Part shown: positions 42,787 to 51,449 of the stretch, piece after piece
How positions within the stretch are numbered: the stretch's first letter is position 1
Layout: each line of letters opens with the position of its first letter
NCBI RefSeq assembly: GCF_041361465.1
Contig: NZ_JBGKAC010000001.1
Coordinates: 186,001-250,000 of the forward strand
Reading direction: 5' to 3'
Length of the DNA: 64,000 nt
Source: Halobaculum sp. MBLA0143
GTDB taxonomy: Archaea; Halobacteriota; Halobacteria; Halobacteriales; Haloferacaceae
The notes under the pieces: model-generated
Told to the model about the DNA's origin: nothing
What the model saw: the letters and a program-made list of their open reading frames with translations, nothing else
The model's database searches: none
Program-made: the position numbers and the translations under genes

Positions 42787-44298
42787 TCACCCCAGTTGGC
42801 GGTCGACGATCTCGTCGGCGCGGTCCAGAAACGTCTCTCTCTCGTCACCCGGGATCGTCGCGCCCGCGGCCACGTCGTGTCCACCACCTTCGCCGTCGAC
42901 CGCCGCGGCCGCCTCCGACATCACCGTCGAGAGGTCGAGCCCGCGAGCGACGAGCCGTCCCGTCGCCCGTGCGGACACCTTCAGGTCGCCCCCCTCCGTC
43001 TCCGCGAACGCCAGGATCGGCACCGAACGCGGGATCCCGTCGCTCCCGACGGCCATGCCGGCGACGATCCCGACGATCGTCTCCCGGATGCGCGTGCCGG
43101 CGTCGAACCACTGGAGGTTGTCCGCCCGTTCCGTTCCCTCCGTCTGGATCAGGTCCACCCCCTCCGAGAGGTTCCGCCGGTGTTGTTGCAGCAGCGTGCG
43201 AGCCCGTTCCAACGCCGCTCCCCGGTCGCCCAGACAGACGGCCAGCCCCACGTCCGCCCGGTCGTACCGCGCGGTCGCGTTCAGCAGCGTCGAGAACTCC
43301 GACACGTCCCGGAGCTCCGTGCCGGGCGTCTCGTCGGTGAGCACGTACGTCGTCCCGATCAGCGACTCGACGCGGTCGGCCGGCACCCCGGAGCTGACCG
43401 CCCGGCGGACGAGCGCGCTGGCGACCGTCTGGCGCTCCTCGCCGTCCAAGTCCGCCCAGCGGCGCCAGTCCCCGTCCGCCTTCAGGTCGATCCCGGTCTC
43501 CTGGAGGAACTCGACGGCACCCGCCTGGTCGTCGGAGATTCCCGGGATCTGTACGTCGCCGGCGTACTCCAGCAGCTTCGGCAACGGTCGGGTCTGCCGG
43601 CCGTAGATCGTCAGGTCCGTCTCCTCGCTGAGCACGCCGGCGGCGACCCCCTCGGCGACGATCCGGCGGTTGGCGCCGGCGAGGCCGTCGCCGGAGTCCT
43701 GCATGTCGCCGACGGCGCCGACGACGGCCAGCTTCGCCAGGTCGCGGTTGTCCGGCGTGTCGCCGGCGGCCCCGGCGTCCGCGACCGCCGTGCCGCCGTC
43801 CGTCGCAGCCGGCGTGTCGCCGGCCTCCTCCAGCGCTCGGGCGAGGACGTACGCCGCGCCGGCACCCGACAGCTCCGCGGCGCCGTCGATCCCGAACAGG
43901 AGCGGGTTGAGGTGGAACTCCGTCTCCGCGTCGGCGGGCTGGTGGTGGTCGGCGATCACGGGCGTGAACGCCCCGCGGCGCTCCGCCTCGGCGACGGCGG
44001 TCAACTGCCCGCTGCCGAAGTCCGTGAACAGGACGGTGTCGTACTCCGTCGCCGCGACCTGCGCGACGGCCGTCTCGTCGAGTTGATCGAAGAAGGCCGT
44101 CTCGAAGGTGATCCCCGCCCGCCGGAGCGCCAAAGACGCCACCGCGGCGCTCGTCAGCCCGTCCGCGTCGATGTGTGAACAGACCAACACCTCGTCGGCC
44201 GCGGCCAGCCGGTCCGCGCACGCGGCCGCGCGGTCCGCGAGCGCCGGCACCGGCGGCGTGTCGGGCGACGGGTCCGGGTCGACTTCGCCGAGTGTCAT
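42787..44298 (-). CDS. DHH-family phosphoesterase, archaeal RecJ-like
   Basis: A protein of 503 residues. DHH motifs are in order: CSHIDADGLTSAA (motif I), DFGSG (II), IADHHQP (III), and a C-terminal DHHA1 domain with GGGHDVAAGATIP. This is the layout of the archaeal RecJ-like nucleases, including the GINS-associated GAN, which degrade single-stranded DNA or RNA 5' to 3' using Mn2+ or Mg2+. Haloarchaea carry several RecJ paralogues; which one this is cannot be decided without comparison. An insertion with repeated Ala/Asp (TPAATDGGTAVADAGAAGDTP, in part) interrupts the DHH domain. Start at ATG 44298. Confidence 0.87.
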   Translation of the reverse strand: MTLGEVDPDPSPDTPPVPALADRAAACADRLAAADEVLVCSHIDADGLTSAAVASLALRRAGITFETAFFDQLDETAVAQVAATEYDTVLFTDFGSGQLTAVAEAERRGAFTPVIADHHQPADAETEFHLNPLLFGIDGAAELSGAGAAYVLARALEEAGDTPAATDGGTAVADAGAAGDTPDNRDLAKLAVVGAVGDMQDSGDGLAGANRRIVAEGVAAGVLSEETDLTIYGRQTRPLPKLLEYAGDVQIPGISDDQAGAVEFLQETGIDLKADGDWRRWADLDGEERQTVASALVRRAVSSGVPADRVESLIGTTYVLTDETPGTELRDVSEFSTLLNATARYDRADVGLAVCLGDRGAALERARTLLQQHRRNLSEGVDLIQTEGTERADNLQWFDAGTRIRETIVGIVAGMAVGSDGIPRSVPILAFAETEGGDLKVSARATGRLVARGLDLSTVMSEAAAAVDGEGGGHDVAAGATIPGDERETFLDRADEIVDRQLG

Positions 44299-44366
44299 CG
44301 AGGTGTACTCCGGCGGGATGGTACTTAAACGGTCGTTCGTGATGGAATCACAAAAATACTATGACA

Positions 44367-44402
44367 TTTAGACCATCGGAAACGGTATAACTTTAGACTA
44401 TC
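44367..44402 (+). promoter_or_regulatory. promoter with paired TTTAGACYATC repeats
   Basis: TTTAGACCATC (44367-44377) and TTTAGACTATC (44392-44402) are direct repeats 25 bases apart, flanking a TATA-like GGTATAAC (44384-44391). The TATA centre is about 26 bases before GTG 44413, so the transcript should be leaderless. Repeats that bracket the TATA box are well placed to be a regulator's operator. Confidence 0.5.
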
Positions 44403-44412
44403 TTGTCTGGAT

Positions 44413-44823
44413 GTGGACGGGCGCACGGATCGGATTCAGAACCTCAAGCTGACACTCGAAGAGGCGAGACGAGAGTACGAACTGAAGACGGAGCGGCTCG
44501 AAGAGATCGACGACAAGGCACTCCGCTCGTCTCGGACTGCGACGCTCGTGATCGGGTTCGCTGTCTCCGCGGTGAGCGTCGGGGGTTCGTCGTCACTTCT
44601 AGAGATTCCTGCTGTACACATCGCTATCCTCTCAATTGGCTTGACAATGACACTGTTCACATCTGTACTAGGTGTAATCATATCGTCGGTAACTGGCTAC
44701 CCTGCTGGGATTGGCCCAGAGCAGAGAGGAGAAGCGAGTAGTCCCCCCTATGGATATCAGTCTGCCCTTTCTAGCCACATCCAGCAATACGAGTTTATGA
44801 TTGAAGACGCATCAAAAAAGTAA
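44413..44823 (+). CDS. coiled-coil plus two-helix membrane protein (zero-frame product)
   Basis: A protein of 136 residues: a charged coiled-coil (NLKLTLEEARREYELKTERLEEI), two membrane helices (ATLVIGFAVSAVSVGG and AILSIGLTMTLFTSVLGVII), and a polar tail ending in EDASKK. GC is near 50%, well below the flanks, suggesting transfer. The stop follows directly after a slippery A AAA AAG; a -1 shift there would add 74 residues and two more membrane helices from the next frame. Coiled coil plus 2TM recalls SLATT-type membrane effectors of defence systems, but I see no diagnostic motif. Start GTG 44413 fits a leaderless mRNA. Confidence 0.72.
   Translation: MDGRTDRIQNLKLTLEEARREYELKTERLEEIDDKALRSSRTATLVIGFAVSAVSVGGSSSLLEIPAVHIAILSIGLTMTLFTSVLGVIISSVTGYPAGIGPEQRGEASSPPYGYQSALSSHIQQYEFMIEDASKK
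44814..44820 (+). other. A AAA AAG slippery heptamer (candidate -1 frameshift site)
   Basis: In the zero frame the codons are TCA AAA AAG TAA. The heptamer A AAA AAG is the classic -1 slippery sequence, identical to that of Escherichia coli dnaX. After a -1 slip, reading continues GTA AAT AAA AAT TCT without a stop into the frame at 44841. The alternative is a simple one-base loss in the A run. I see no obvious stimulatory stem-loop within the next 30 bases. Confidence 0.55.
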
Positions 44824-44840
44824 ATAAAAATTCTCAGGCC

Positions 44841-45044
44841 TTGGACACCGCGCAGCTGCTCGTGTTCCTCGGAACACTGTTCCTGTTTGTCGGGGCTGGT
44901 GGATTCGTGATCGTGATAGCTGCCGAGTCGTTCTACCAAACAGAAGATTTTGCATTGTACATCGATGCGATCACTCTCGGACCTCCCACGGCCCTGTTCC
45001 ATGTCGGGATAAAAGTAGTCCAAACTATGAATAAGCGCGAGTAA
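44841..45044 (+). CDS. two-helix membrane segment, likely C-terminal half of the 44413 protein
   Basis: The open frame runs from 44820 to 45044; a stand-alone start would be TTG at 44841 (67 residues), but there is no Shine-Dalgarno box before it. It encodes two hydrophobic helices (LLVFLGTLFLFVGAGGFVIVIAA and ALYIDAITLGPPTALFHVGI, in parts) and a short basic end. By position, composition and the slippery site it reads as the continuation of the preceding gene, giving a 210-residue four-helix protein. If expressed separately, it would be a small membrane protein of unknown function. Confidence 0.55.
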   Translation: MDTAQLLVFLGTLFLFVGAGGFVIVIAAESFYQTEDFALYIDAITLGPPTALFHVGIKVVQTMNKRE

Positions 45045-45057
45045 CGAGCCACACACG

Positions 45058-45246
45058 ATGAGTCGAGACGACAACGACCCCATCCAGTACGAGAACGAGC
45101 CGAGTCGGATCAGGAAGGGCTCGGAGTTCTCTCGAACACTGTTCGGACTCGTTGGATTCCGGTCGGCACGAGACGAGCGACGCGGGAACTATCCCTCGTT
45201 CGGAGAGCGTGTTCGTCGCCGAATCGCCCAGGTCCTCGATAAGTAA
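45058..45246 (+). CDS. small hypothetical protein downstream of the slippery-site gene
   Basis: A protein of 62 residues, highly charged (SRDDNDPIQYENEPSRIRKGSEF ... RRGNYPSFGERVRRRIAQVL, in parts), with no membrane helix. It starts 13 bases after the stop of the previous frame and is likely in the same transcript. Composition returns to the GC-rich norm. The short length and lack of family keep confidence low; convergent with hemB. Confidence 0.45.
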   Translation: MSRDDNDPIQYENEPSRIRKGSEFSRTLFGLVGFRSARDERRGNYPSFGERVRRRIAQVLDK

Positions 45247-45267
45247 CAGTTCCGCTGTGGCTGGCGG

Positions 45268-46248
45268 CTACAGATTCTCTGCAACTCTCTCGGCGAAGTA
45301 GGTGACGATCAGGTCGGCGCCGGCGCGTTTGATCGACAGCAGCGACTCGTGAGCGGTCGCCTCCAGATCCAACCACCCCTTCTCGGCGGCGGCGTGGAGC
45401 ATGGCGTACTCCCCGGAGACGTTGTAGGCGGCGACGGGGCGGTCCGTCTGGCGGCGCGTCTCGGCGACGATATCGAGGTACGGGAGCGCGGGCTTGACCA
45501 TCAGGAGGTCCGCGCCGGCTTGGTCGTCCAGTCGCACCTCGCGGCGGGCCTCGCGGGCGTTCGCGGGGTCCATCTGGTAGTGACGGCGGTCGCCGAAGGC
45601 GGGGGCGCCGTCGGCGGCGTCGCGGAACGGGCCGTAGAACGACGACTCGTACTTTGCGGCGTAGCTCAGAAGAGCCACGTCCGTGTGGCCGGCGTCGTCC
45701 AGTCCCTCGCGGATGGCCGTCACCATCCCGTCCGTCATCGACGACGGGGCGACCACGTCGGCGCCGGCCTCGGCGTGCGAGACGGCCGTGCGGGCGAGCA
45801 GGTCCAGCGTCTCGTCGTTGCGGACGGTCGTCGTCGGGTCCGTCTCGGCGTCGGCCTCCAGCACGCCACAGTGGCCGTGGTCCGTGTACTCACACAGACA
45901 GACGTCCGTGATCACGGTCGCGTCCGTCTCGTCGGTGATCCGGCGTGTCGCGCGCTGGACGACGCCGTCGTCGGCGTACGCCCGGCTGCCGCGGGCGTCC
46001 TTCGACTCGGGAACGCCGAACAGGATCACCGTCTCCACGCCGGTCTCGGTGACCTCGTGGACGCGCTCTGTGGCCTCGCTCACCGGGACGCGCTCGTGGC
46101 CCGGCATCGACTCGATGGGGACCCGCTCGTCCGTCGTGGCGTCGACGAACACCGGCGCGATCAGGTCCGTCGGCTCCAGCCGTGTCTCGGACACGAGCGA
46201 GCGCAGGCCGTCCGTCCGCAGGCGACGCGGGCGGTCCGTCGGGAACAT
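45268..46248 (-). CDS. hemB: porphobilinogen synthase (delta-aminolevulinate dehydratase)
   Basis: A protein of 326 residues. It joins two 5-aminolevulinate molecules into porphobilinogen, an early step to heme, siroheme and cobalamin. Zinc-ligand cysteines are in VCLCEYTDHGHCG (Cys117, Cys119, Cys127), the Schiff-base lysines in AAKYESSFYGPFR (Lys199) and LLMVKPALPYLD (Lys252). ATG at 46248 gives the standard start MFPTDRPRRLR; the frame upstream is not homologous. It is divergent from the DCC-family gene. No other heme genes are adjacent, but the radical SAM gene at 19240 could act later in the pathway. Confidence 0.95.
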   Translation of the reverse strand: MFPTDRPRRLRTDGLRSLVSETRLEPTDLIAPVFVDATTDERVPIESMPGHERVPVSEATERVHEVTETGVETVILFGVPESKDARGSRAYADDGVVQRATRRITDETDATVITDVCLCEYTDHGHCGVLEADAETDPTTTVRNDETLDLLARTAVSHAEAGADVVAPSSMTDGMVTAIREGLDDAGHTDVALLSYAAKYESSFYGPFRDAADGAPAFGDRRHYQMDPANAREARREVRLDDQAGADLLMVKPALPYLDIVAETRRQTDRPVAAYNVSGEYAMLHAAAEKGWLDLEATAHESLLSIKRAGADLIVTYFAERVAENL

Positions 46249-46361
46249 ACACGACGGTCGGGCGGTGTGGCGCAAAACGCCGTCGGTCGCCGTCGTCCCC
46301 AGCGTGCCCACCGAGCGCGACGAGCGCGGGGTTGATACCGTTCTCGCCCCGAAACACGGAC

Positions 46362-46847
46362 GTGAACGACGAGACTGCCAGCGACGGCGGCGAGCCGGAC
46401 GCGAGCGGCGTCGACGCCGACACGGTGCTGTCGACGGTCGACGGCCCCATCCTCCTGTTCGACGGCGTCTGCAACCTGTGTAACCGGACGGTTCGGTTCG
46501 TGGTCGACCACGACGGCGACGGCCGGGTGTCGTTCGCCCCGCTCCAGTCGCCGGTCGGCGAGGCGTTGCTGGAACGGGTCGGGCTGCCGACGGAGACGAT
46601 GGACTCCGTCGTCCTGATCGAGGGGGAGCGCGTCTCCCGGAAGTCCGACGCCGCGCTCCGGGTCACCCGGTACCTCGACGACCCGTTGCCGGCGGCGCGG
46701 TTGTTCGAGCTCGTGCCGGCGCCTCTCCGGGACGCCGGCTACGACATGGTGGCAGAACACCGCTACCGTGTGTTCGGCCGGAAGGAGTCGTGTCCGGTGC
46801 CGGACGCGGAGACCCGCGAACGGTTCCTCGACGGCTCGTTCGACTGA
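46362..46847 (+). CDS. DCC-family thiol-disulfide oxidoreductase-like protein (DUF393)
   Basis: A protein of 161 residues. The family signature DGVCNLCNRTVRF contains a CxxC pair; GRVSFAPLQSPVGEALL and SDAALRVTRYL are other conserved parts. The DxxCxxC motif at the N-terminus gives the family its name and suggests a thioredoxin-fold redox role in the cytoplasm. GTG at 46362 follows a short gap from hemB. The acidic first 30 residues are typical of haloarchaea. Physiological partner unknown. Confidence 0.85.
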   Translation: MNDETASDGGEPDASGVDADTVLSTVDGPILLFDGVCNLCNRTVRFVVDHDGDGRVSFAPLQSPVGEALLERVGLPTETMDSVVLIEGERVSRKSDAALRVTRYLDDPLPAARLFELVPAPLRDAGYDMVAEHRYRVFGRKESCPVPDAETRERFLDGSFD

Positions 46848-47005
46848 CGACGGGTCCACGCTCGGGACCCCCAGCCCGGTGGGGGATGGCGTCCGGAGCA
46901 GACACCGACATAGCTTTACGACGGCCACCACCAGACGGGAGTACAGTGAGACACGACGGCAGCCGCCGACGGAGTCGTGTCGTGCGTGGTGATTCCGCAT
47001 GATCG

Positions 47006-49117
47006 GTGGACGGGTTCATGGTCCCGGAGAAGGGACGAAACGCCTACACGGCGCTGCGACACGAACTCGAGGGTGAGCCGTTAGAGGCGGCCTGGCTCCG
47101 CGAGGTGATCGACGAGCGGGGGAAACGCGCCGCCAGGACCGGCGTCGGCTTCGACGAGGTCAGCGAGCAGGTGGCGCTCGTCAACGACATCTCGGAGACG
47201 GCCGACGGCAGCACGCTCAGGCTCGGCTTCAGGGACTACGGCCGACTCGAACCGCGGCCGGTGTTCGAGGCGGCGGAGCTGACGACCCGCCGAATCGAGG
47301 GGTACGAGTCGCCGAGTGATGCCTACCGCGAGGCCGGCGTGGCGCGTTTCTACGCCGGCTACGACGAGCTGATCGAGGGGTTCCTGGCGGCCGGAGCGGA
47401 GACGACCGTCGACGGGTTCGAGACGACGGTCGAACGAGAACTGAGCGACCACGGGTACGAACGCGTCGACGCCCTGGGTGAGCCCGTGCAGTGGGCGGCG
47501 ATGGGCCGCGACGGCGCGGTACCGGCGGCGCCGTCGGTCGTCCTGGTGCCGGCGGCGTTCGAGCGGCTGGGGCGTGTGCTCGCGGAGCGCACGTTCGAGA
47601 CGGTCGGCCGCGTCGAGACGTACGCGGGGTACGCCCGGCGGACGGACGGCGTCGCCTTCGACGACGAAGAACAGCTACTCGCAGACGCCCCGACCGACGT
47701 GGCGGGGATCTACATGACGGTCTCCGGCTCCACGGCCGCCGAGTACGGCCTCGGGGTCGAGGCGGTGCCGGGGGCGGTCAGCAGACTCGGAGTGTTCGAG
47801 ACACGACAGATGACAGACGAGATCACGAGCCTGAAGGGCTTCTACGACCGGTACGCCGACGAGTTCGCCTCGTGGCGACAGGTCATCGACACGGTGGAAT
47901 CGACGGCACGGGAGTTCGGCTTCCGCGAGGTGAACACCCCGGCGCTCGAACGGACGGAGCTGTACAGGGTGAAGTCCGGCGACGAGCTCCTCGACCAGAC
48001 GTACACGTTCGAGGACCGCGGCGGGCGCGAGGTGACACTCACCCCGGAGCAGACGCCGACCCGTGCGCGGATGGTCCAGGCCAAGCGCCAGGAGTTGTCG
48101 ACGCCGATCAAGTGGTTCGACACCTCGAAGCGGTGGCGCTACGAGCAGGTCCAGAAGGGGCGCGACCGGGAGTTCTTCCAGACGGACATCGACATCTTCG
48201 GGGTGGAGTCCGTCGCGGCCGACGCAGAGATCGTCGCGTGTGCCGCACGGATCTACGAGAAGCTGGGGGTCCGCGACCGCGTCGACTTCCTGCTCAACGA
48301 CCGCCGGCTGTTGGAGGCGATGTTGCGCGCCGAAGGGGTCGACAACACCACACAGGTGATGCAGGTCGTCGACGACAAAGAGAAGCTGAGCCGGACGGAG
48401 TTCCACGACGCGCTGGCGAACGTCGGCGTCGACGGCGACACTGTCGAGCGCATCGACGAGCTCACGTCCATCTCCGGCCCCATCGCGGAGACGGTGTCGG
48501 AGTTGGCAGAGCGGGCGCCGGACGACGAGGCGACCCGCGAGGCGGTCGCGCGGATGGAGGAGTTGGCCGACCGGCTGGAGGCGTACGGCGTCGCGGACGT
48601 CTGTCGGCTGGACCTGTCTATCGTCCGCGGACTGGCCTACTACACCGGGCTCGTGTTCGAGGCGTTCGACAGCGAAGGGGAGCTCCGGGCGTTGTTCGGC
48701 GGCGGCCGCTACGACGACCTCGTCGGGCTGTTCGGCGACCGGGAGGTGCCGGCCGTCGGCTTCGCCTTCGGTTACTCACCCACCCGGGAGCTGTTGGAAC
48801 GGGAGGGGAAGCTCCCGCCCGAGGAGCCACGGACGGACGTGTACGTCGCGGCCGTCTCCGACTCCGTGTCGTCGGACGCGGTCGGACTGGCCGAACGGCT
48901 CCGCCAGGAGAGCCTGACAGTAGAGACGGACCTCTCCGGGCGTGGACTGGGCGACCAACTGTCGTACGCCGACGGAATCGCCGCCTCACTCACCCTGATC
49001 GTCGGCGAGCGCGACCTCTCGAACGACGAGGTGACCGTCCGGGACATGACGACCGGCGACGAGCGTCAGGTGCCGCTCGCGGAGCTGACCGACGAGGTGC
49101 TCGACGACCTGGCGTGA
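47006..49117 (+). CDS. hisS: histidyl-tRNA synthetase with a large N-terminal extension
   Basis: A protein of 703 residues. Residues from about 269 on are a complete class II HisRS: FREVNTPALERTELY, TLTPEQTPTRARMV (motif 2 region), WRYEQVQKGRDREFFQ, the HisA motif VRGLAYYTG and the motif 3 GGGRYDDLVGLFG. ATG at 47810 alone would give a normal-sized 435-residue enzyme. The frame is open for 268 residues upstream, with acidic, protein-like sequence (LREVIDERGKRAARTG, FYAGYDELIEGFLAAG) and no family that I recognise. Either it is a true fusion or extension, or the enzyme starts at 47810. Start chosen: GTG 47006; ATG 47018 is also possible. Function: charges tRNA-His. Confidence 0.85.
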   Translation: MDGFMVPEKGRNAYTALRHELEGEPLEAAWLREVIDERGKRAARTGVGFDEVSEQVALVNDISETADGSTLRLGFRDYGRLEPRPVFEAAELTTRRIEGYESPSDAYREAGVARFYAGYDELIEGFLAAGAETTVDGFETTVERELSDHGYERVDALGEPVQWAAMGRDGAVPAAPSVVLVPAAFERLGRVLAERTFETVGRVETYAGYARRTDGVAFDDEEQLLADAPTDVAGIYMTVSGSTAAEYGLGVEAVPGAVSRLGVFETRQMTDEITSLKGFYDRYADEFASWRQVIDTVESTAREFGFREVNTPALERTELYRVKSGDELLDQTYTFEDRGGREVTLTPEQTPTRARMVQAKRQELSTPIKWFDTSKRWRYEQVQKGRDREFFQTDIDIFGVESVAADAEIVACAARIYEKLGVRDRVDFLLNDRRLLEAMLRAEGVDNTTQVMQVVDDKEKLSRTEFHDALANVGVDGDTVERIDELTSISGPIAETVSELAERAPDDEATREAVARMEELADRLEAYGVADVCRLDLSIVRGLAYYTGLVFEAFDSEGELRALFGGGRYDDLVGLFGDREVPAVGFAFGYSPTRELLEREGKLPPEEPRTDVYVAAVSDSVSSDAVGLAERLRQESLTVETDLSGRGLGDQLSYADGIAASLTLIVGERDLSNDEVTVRDMTTGDERQVPLAELTDEVLDDLA

Positions 49118-49298
49118 GCCCGCCGCGCTCCTGTCGTCCCGAGTAAACTAGCGAGAGATCCGTTCGTGTCCAAGCTCGAACACGAGAACATCCCGACTGG
49201 AAGCGGTCTCAGCTACGGTCTCCGAGCAAATATCAACGGCGTCTGTTAAGACAGCTAACAAAAGTGAAATACTGTTCGGCTCGCGTAGCCTCCAACGG

Positions 49299-51440
49299 AT
49301 GGATCTGGAACGGACGGGCGACGGTTTCCGAGCGATCGACTCGACGAAGAACACGGTCGAGGTCGGCGCCGAGGGGTGGGAGCCGGTCTCGGAGGCCCCG
49401 TCCGTGGAGACGGCGCTGTCGTCGTCGGCGTTCGACCCGGAGACGGTAGACGAGACCGTGAGCGGGCGCGTCGAGCGACTCGAACTGCCGTCGGTGTACC
49501 TCGTCGCTGCCGACCTCGACAACGGCCACCGACGCGACTTCGGCGGGTTCGAGGGCACGGAGCGGCTGGCGGCCGGCGCGCGTCTGTTCCAGTTCTCGGC
49601 GACGGTCCGGGTGTTCCTCCGGACGGACGCACCGGTGACGCTGACGCGACGAGAGCCCGGCGACTACGAACTGTCGTTCGACGAGCCGACGACAGTGTCG
49701 CTCGGCTTCTACAGTACGGTCGACGCTCCGGGGTCGTCGATCGTCGTGCCGCCGACGCCCGACGGCGTCGCGGACGCGCTGTCGCTGGCGCCGGCGACGA
49801 CGGCCGACACTACGCCAGACCGGACGTGGCCGACGAAACGGAGTCGCCCGCCGTCGATCACGGTGGGCGAGAAGCGACTGCTGCCCGCGGCGCTGCGTGA
49901 GCGCCGCCCGGACACCGGGATCGAGATCGTCGTCCCGCCGGACCTCCGGTACCTGTTCACCGCGGCGTCGTTGGGTCACTACCTCGGCGCGACGTTCCGG
50001 ACGGAGCCGGACGCGCGGCCGCGACTCCTGTTCGACGGCGAGGAGGAACCGCTGGGGACGCTGCCGGCGTTCCAGCGACGCACCGCGTCGCTGCTGCGGC
50101 GAGTGTTCTCGTTGGACTGTGTTGCCAGGGGCGCCGGGCCACACGGCGGCCAACTGGCCGTCGCGGACACGTTCGACACGCTGGGGTTGGACGCCGCTCG
50201 GCTGTACGAGGCGCCGATGGCCGAACGACTCCGGACGTACCTGGACACCCCGTTCGACGCCGTCGCCGACCGGTTCCCGGAGTGGCACCTCGGGATGTAC
50301 GTCGACCCGACGTACGACCACGTCGAGACGCTGCCGCACCTCCTGTCGAATCTGTCGCAGTTGTTCCTGCCGTCGGCCACGTCGCTCGACAAGCGGGAGT
50401 TCCTCGAACGGACGATGTCCGACGGGTTCGGCGGCCCTCCGCAGGCGACGGCCGACGGGGACACGAGCTACCGGGTCCGCCGCGAGGTGTCGAGCGTCGA
50501 CCTGGTCGACCCGGACCTGTGCCCGGCCCGCACCCACGGCTGGCTCGCGGACGACGTGCCCATCGACGTGTTCAAGACGCTCCCGGAGGCGTACGAGAAC
50601 CGCTCCCGCTACCGCGGGGAAGAAGACACCCCGATGTCCGTCGCCGCCGTCGTCGTCGACCGGGACATGCCGTTGTTGACCGTCGACGACGCGGACGACG
50701 CCGCCATGCGCGACGAGCACACGGCGGCCGTCGACCACTACCGGGAGCGTGCGCCCCAACTCAACGCGGAGGTACGGATCGAGGAGAACGTCACGACGGC
50801 GGAGTTGGCCCGGATCTTCGAGGCCGGCCACGACCTCGTCCACTACATCGGCCACCGAGACGACGACGGCCTGGAGTGTGCCGACGGGGCGCTCTCGACG
50901 GAGAGCCTCTCGGAGTCGAACGCGCGCACGTTCTTCCTCAACGCGTGTGGCTCCTACCCGGAGGGGAAGCGACTCGTGCAGAGAGGCTCCGTCGCCGGCG
51001 GCGTCACCTTCGAACGGGTCGCCGACGACGAGGCGGCCGAGGTCGGCACCGCGTTCGCCCGGATGATGATGTACGGCTTCTCGATGGAGCGCGCGGTCGA
51101 CAAGGCCCGCAAACAACTGCCGACGCCGAAGGACTACGCGGTGGTCGGGGACGGAACGTACGTGTTGACGCAGACGGACTCGCTGGTCCCACCGGATGTG
51201 TGGATTTCACACGGCGAAGGCAACGACTTAGTTGGTGTTGTTAGACACGGTTCACCATCGACTACTGGTGGGAAAGTCAGAGGAAAATTGGACGAGCAAT
51301 GGCATCTCTGGGGCTCAGAGCGGTTAAGCAGCATGAATGTCTCAGATCTAATAGACTACTTAGACGTGCTTGAATCTCCTATTGTCTACGAAAATGAACT
51401 CTGGTGGCCGGGAGAACTGAAATCTCTGTTCTCGGAGTAG
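49299..51440 (+). CDS. CHAT-domain (caspase-like) protease
   Basis: A protein of 713 residues without signal peptide or membrane helix. The C-terminal half has the CHAT catalytic pair: His in HDLVHYIGHRDDDG (probably His519) and Cys550 in TFFLNACGSYPEG, with a glycine-rich GSVAGGVTF after it. CHAT proteases are caspase relatives that often execute cell death or defence responses after activation by a partner. The N-terminal 400 residues are acidic, partly beta-rich and of unknown fold; they may sense the trigger. The last 80 or so residues (from about 51190) are markedly AT-richer. AT-rich promoter DNA precedes ATG 49299. No clear effector or toxin partner is adjacent except a small membrane protein. 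Confidence 0.8.
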   Translation: MDLERTGDGFRAIDSTKNTVEVGAEGWEPVSEAPSVETALSSSAFDPETVDETVSGRVERLELPSVYLVAADLDNGHRRDFGGFEGTERLAAGARLFQFSATVRVFLRTDAPVTLTRREPGDYELSFDEPTTVSLGFYSTVDAPGSSIVVPPTPDGVADALSLAPATTADTTPDRTWPTKRSRPPSITVGEKRLLPAALRERRPDTGIEIVVPPDLRYLFTAASLGHYLGATFRTEPDARPRLLFDGEEEPLGTLPAFQRRTASLLRRVFSLDCVARGAGPHGGQLAVADTFDTLGLDAARLYEAPMAERLRTYLDTPFDAVADRFPEWHLGMYVDPTYDHVETLPHLLSNLSQLFLPSATSLDKREFLERTMSDGFGGPPQATADGDTSYRVRREVSSVDLVDPDLCPARTHGWLADDVPIDVFKTLPEAYENRSRYRGEEDTPMSVAAVVVDRDMPLLTVDDADDAAMRDEHTAAVDHYRERAPQLNAEVRIEENVTTAELARIFEAGHDLVHYIGHRDDDGLECADGALSTESLSESNARTFFLNACGSYPEGKRLVQRGSVAGGVTFERVADDEAAEVGTAFARMMMYGFSMERAVDKARKQLPTPKDYAVVGDGTYVLTQTDSLVPPDVWISHGEGNDLVGVVRHGSPSTTGGKVRGKLDEQWHLWGSERLSSMNVSDLIDYLDVLESPIVYENELWWPGELKSLFSE

Positions 51441-51449
51441 CTTAGTTTA

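Noticed and set aside
44757..45083. 108-residue minus-strand frame over the slippery-site gene
   Set aside because: Low-complexity, no promoter, opposite strand has membrane helices and a TATA box.
47810..49117. HisRS starting at ATG 47810 as the only gene here
   Set aside because: Possible, but the 268 residues upstream are in frame, acidic and protein-like; kept as an alternative start rather than the main call.
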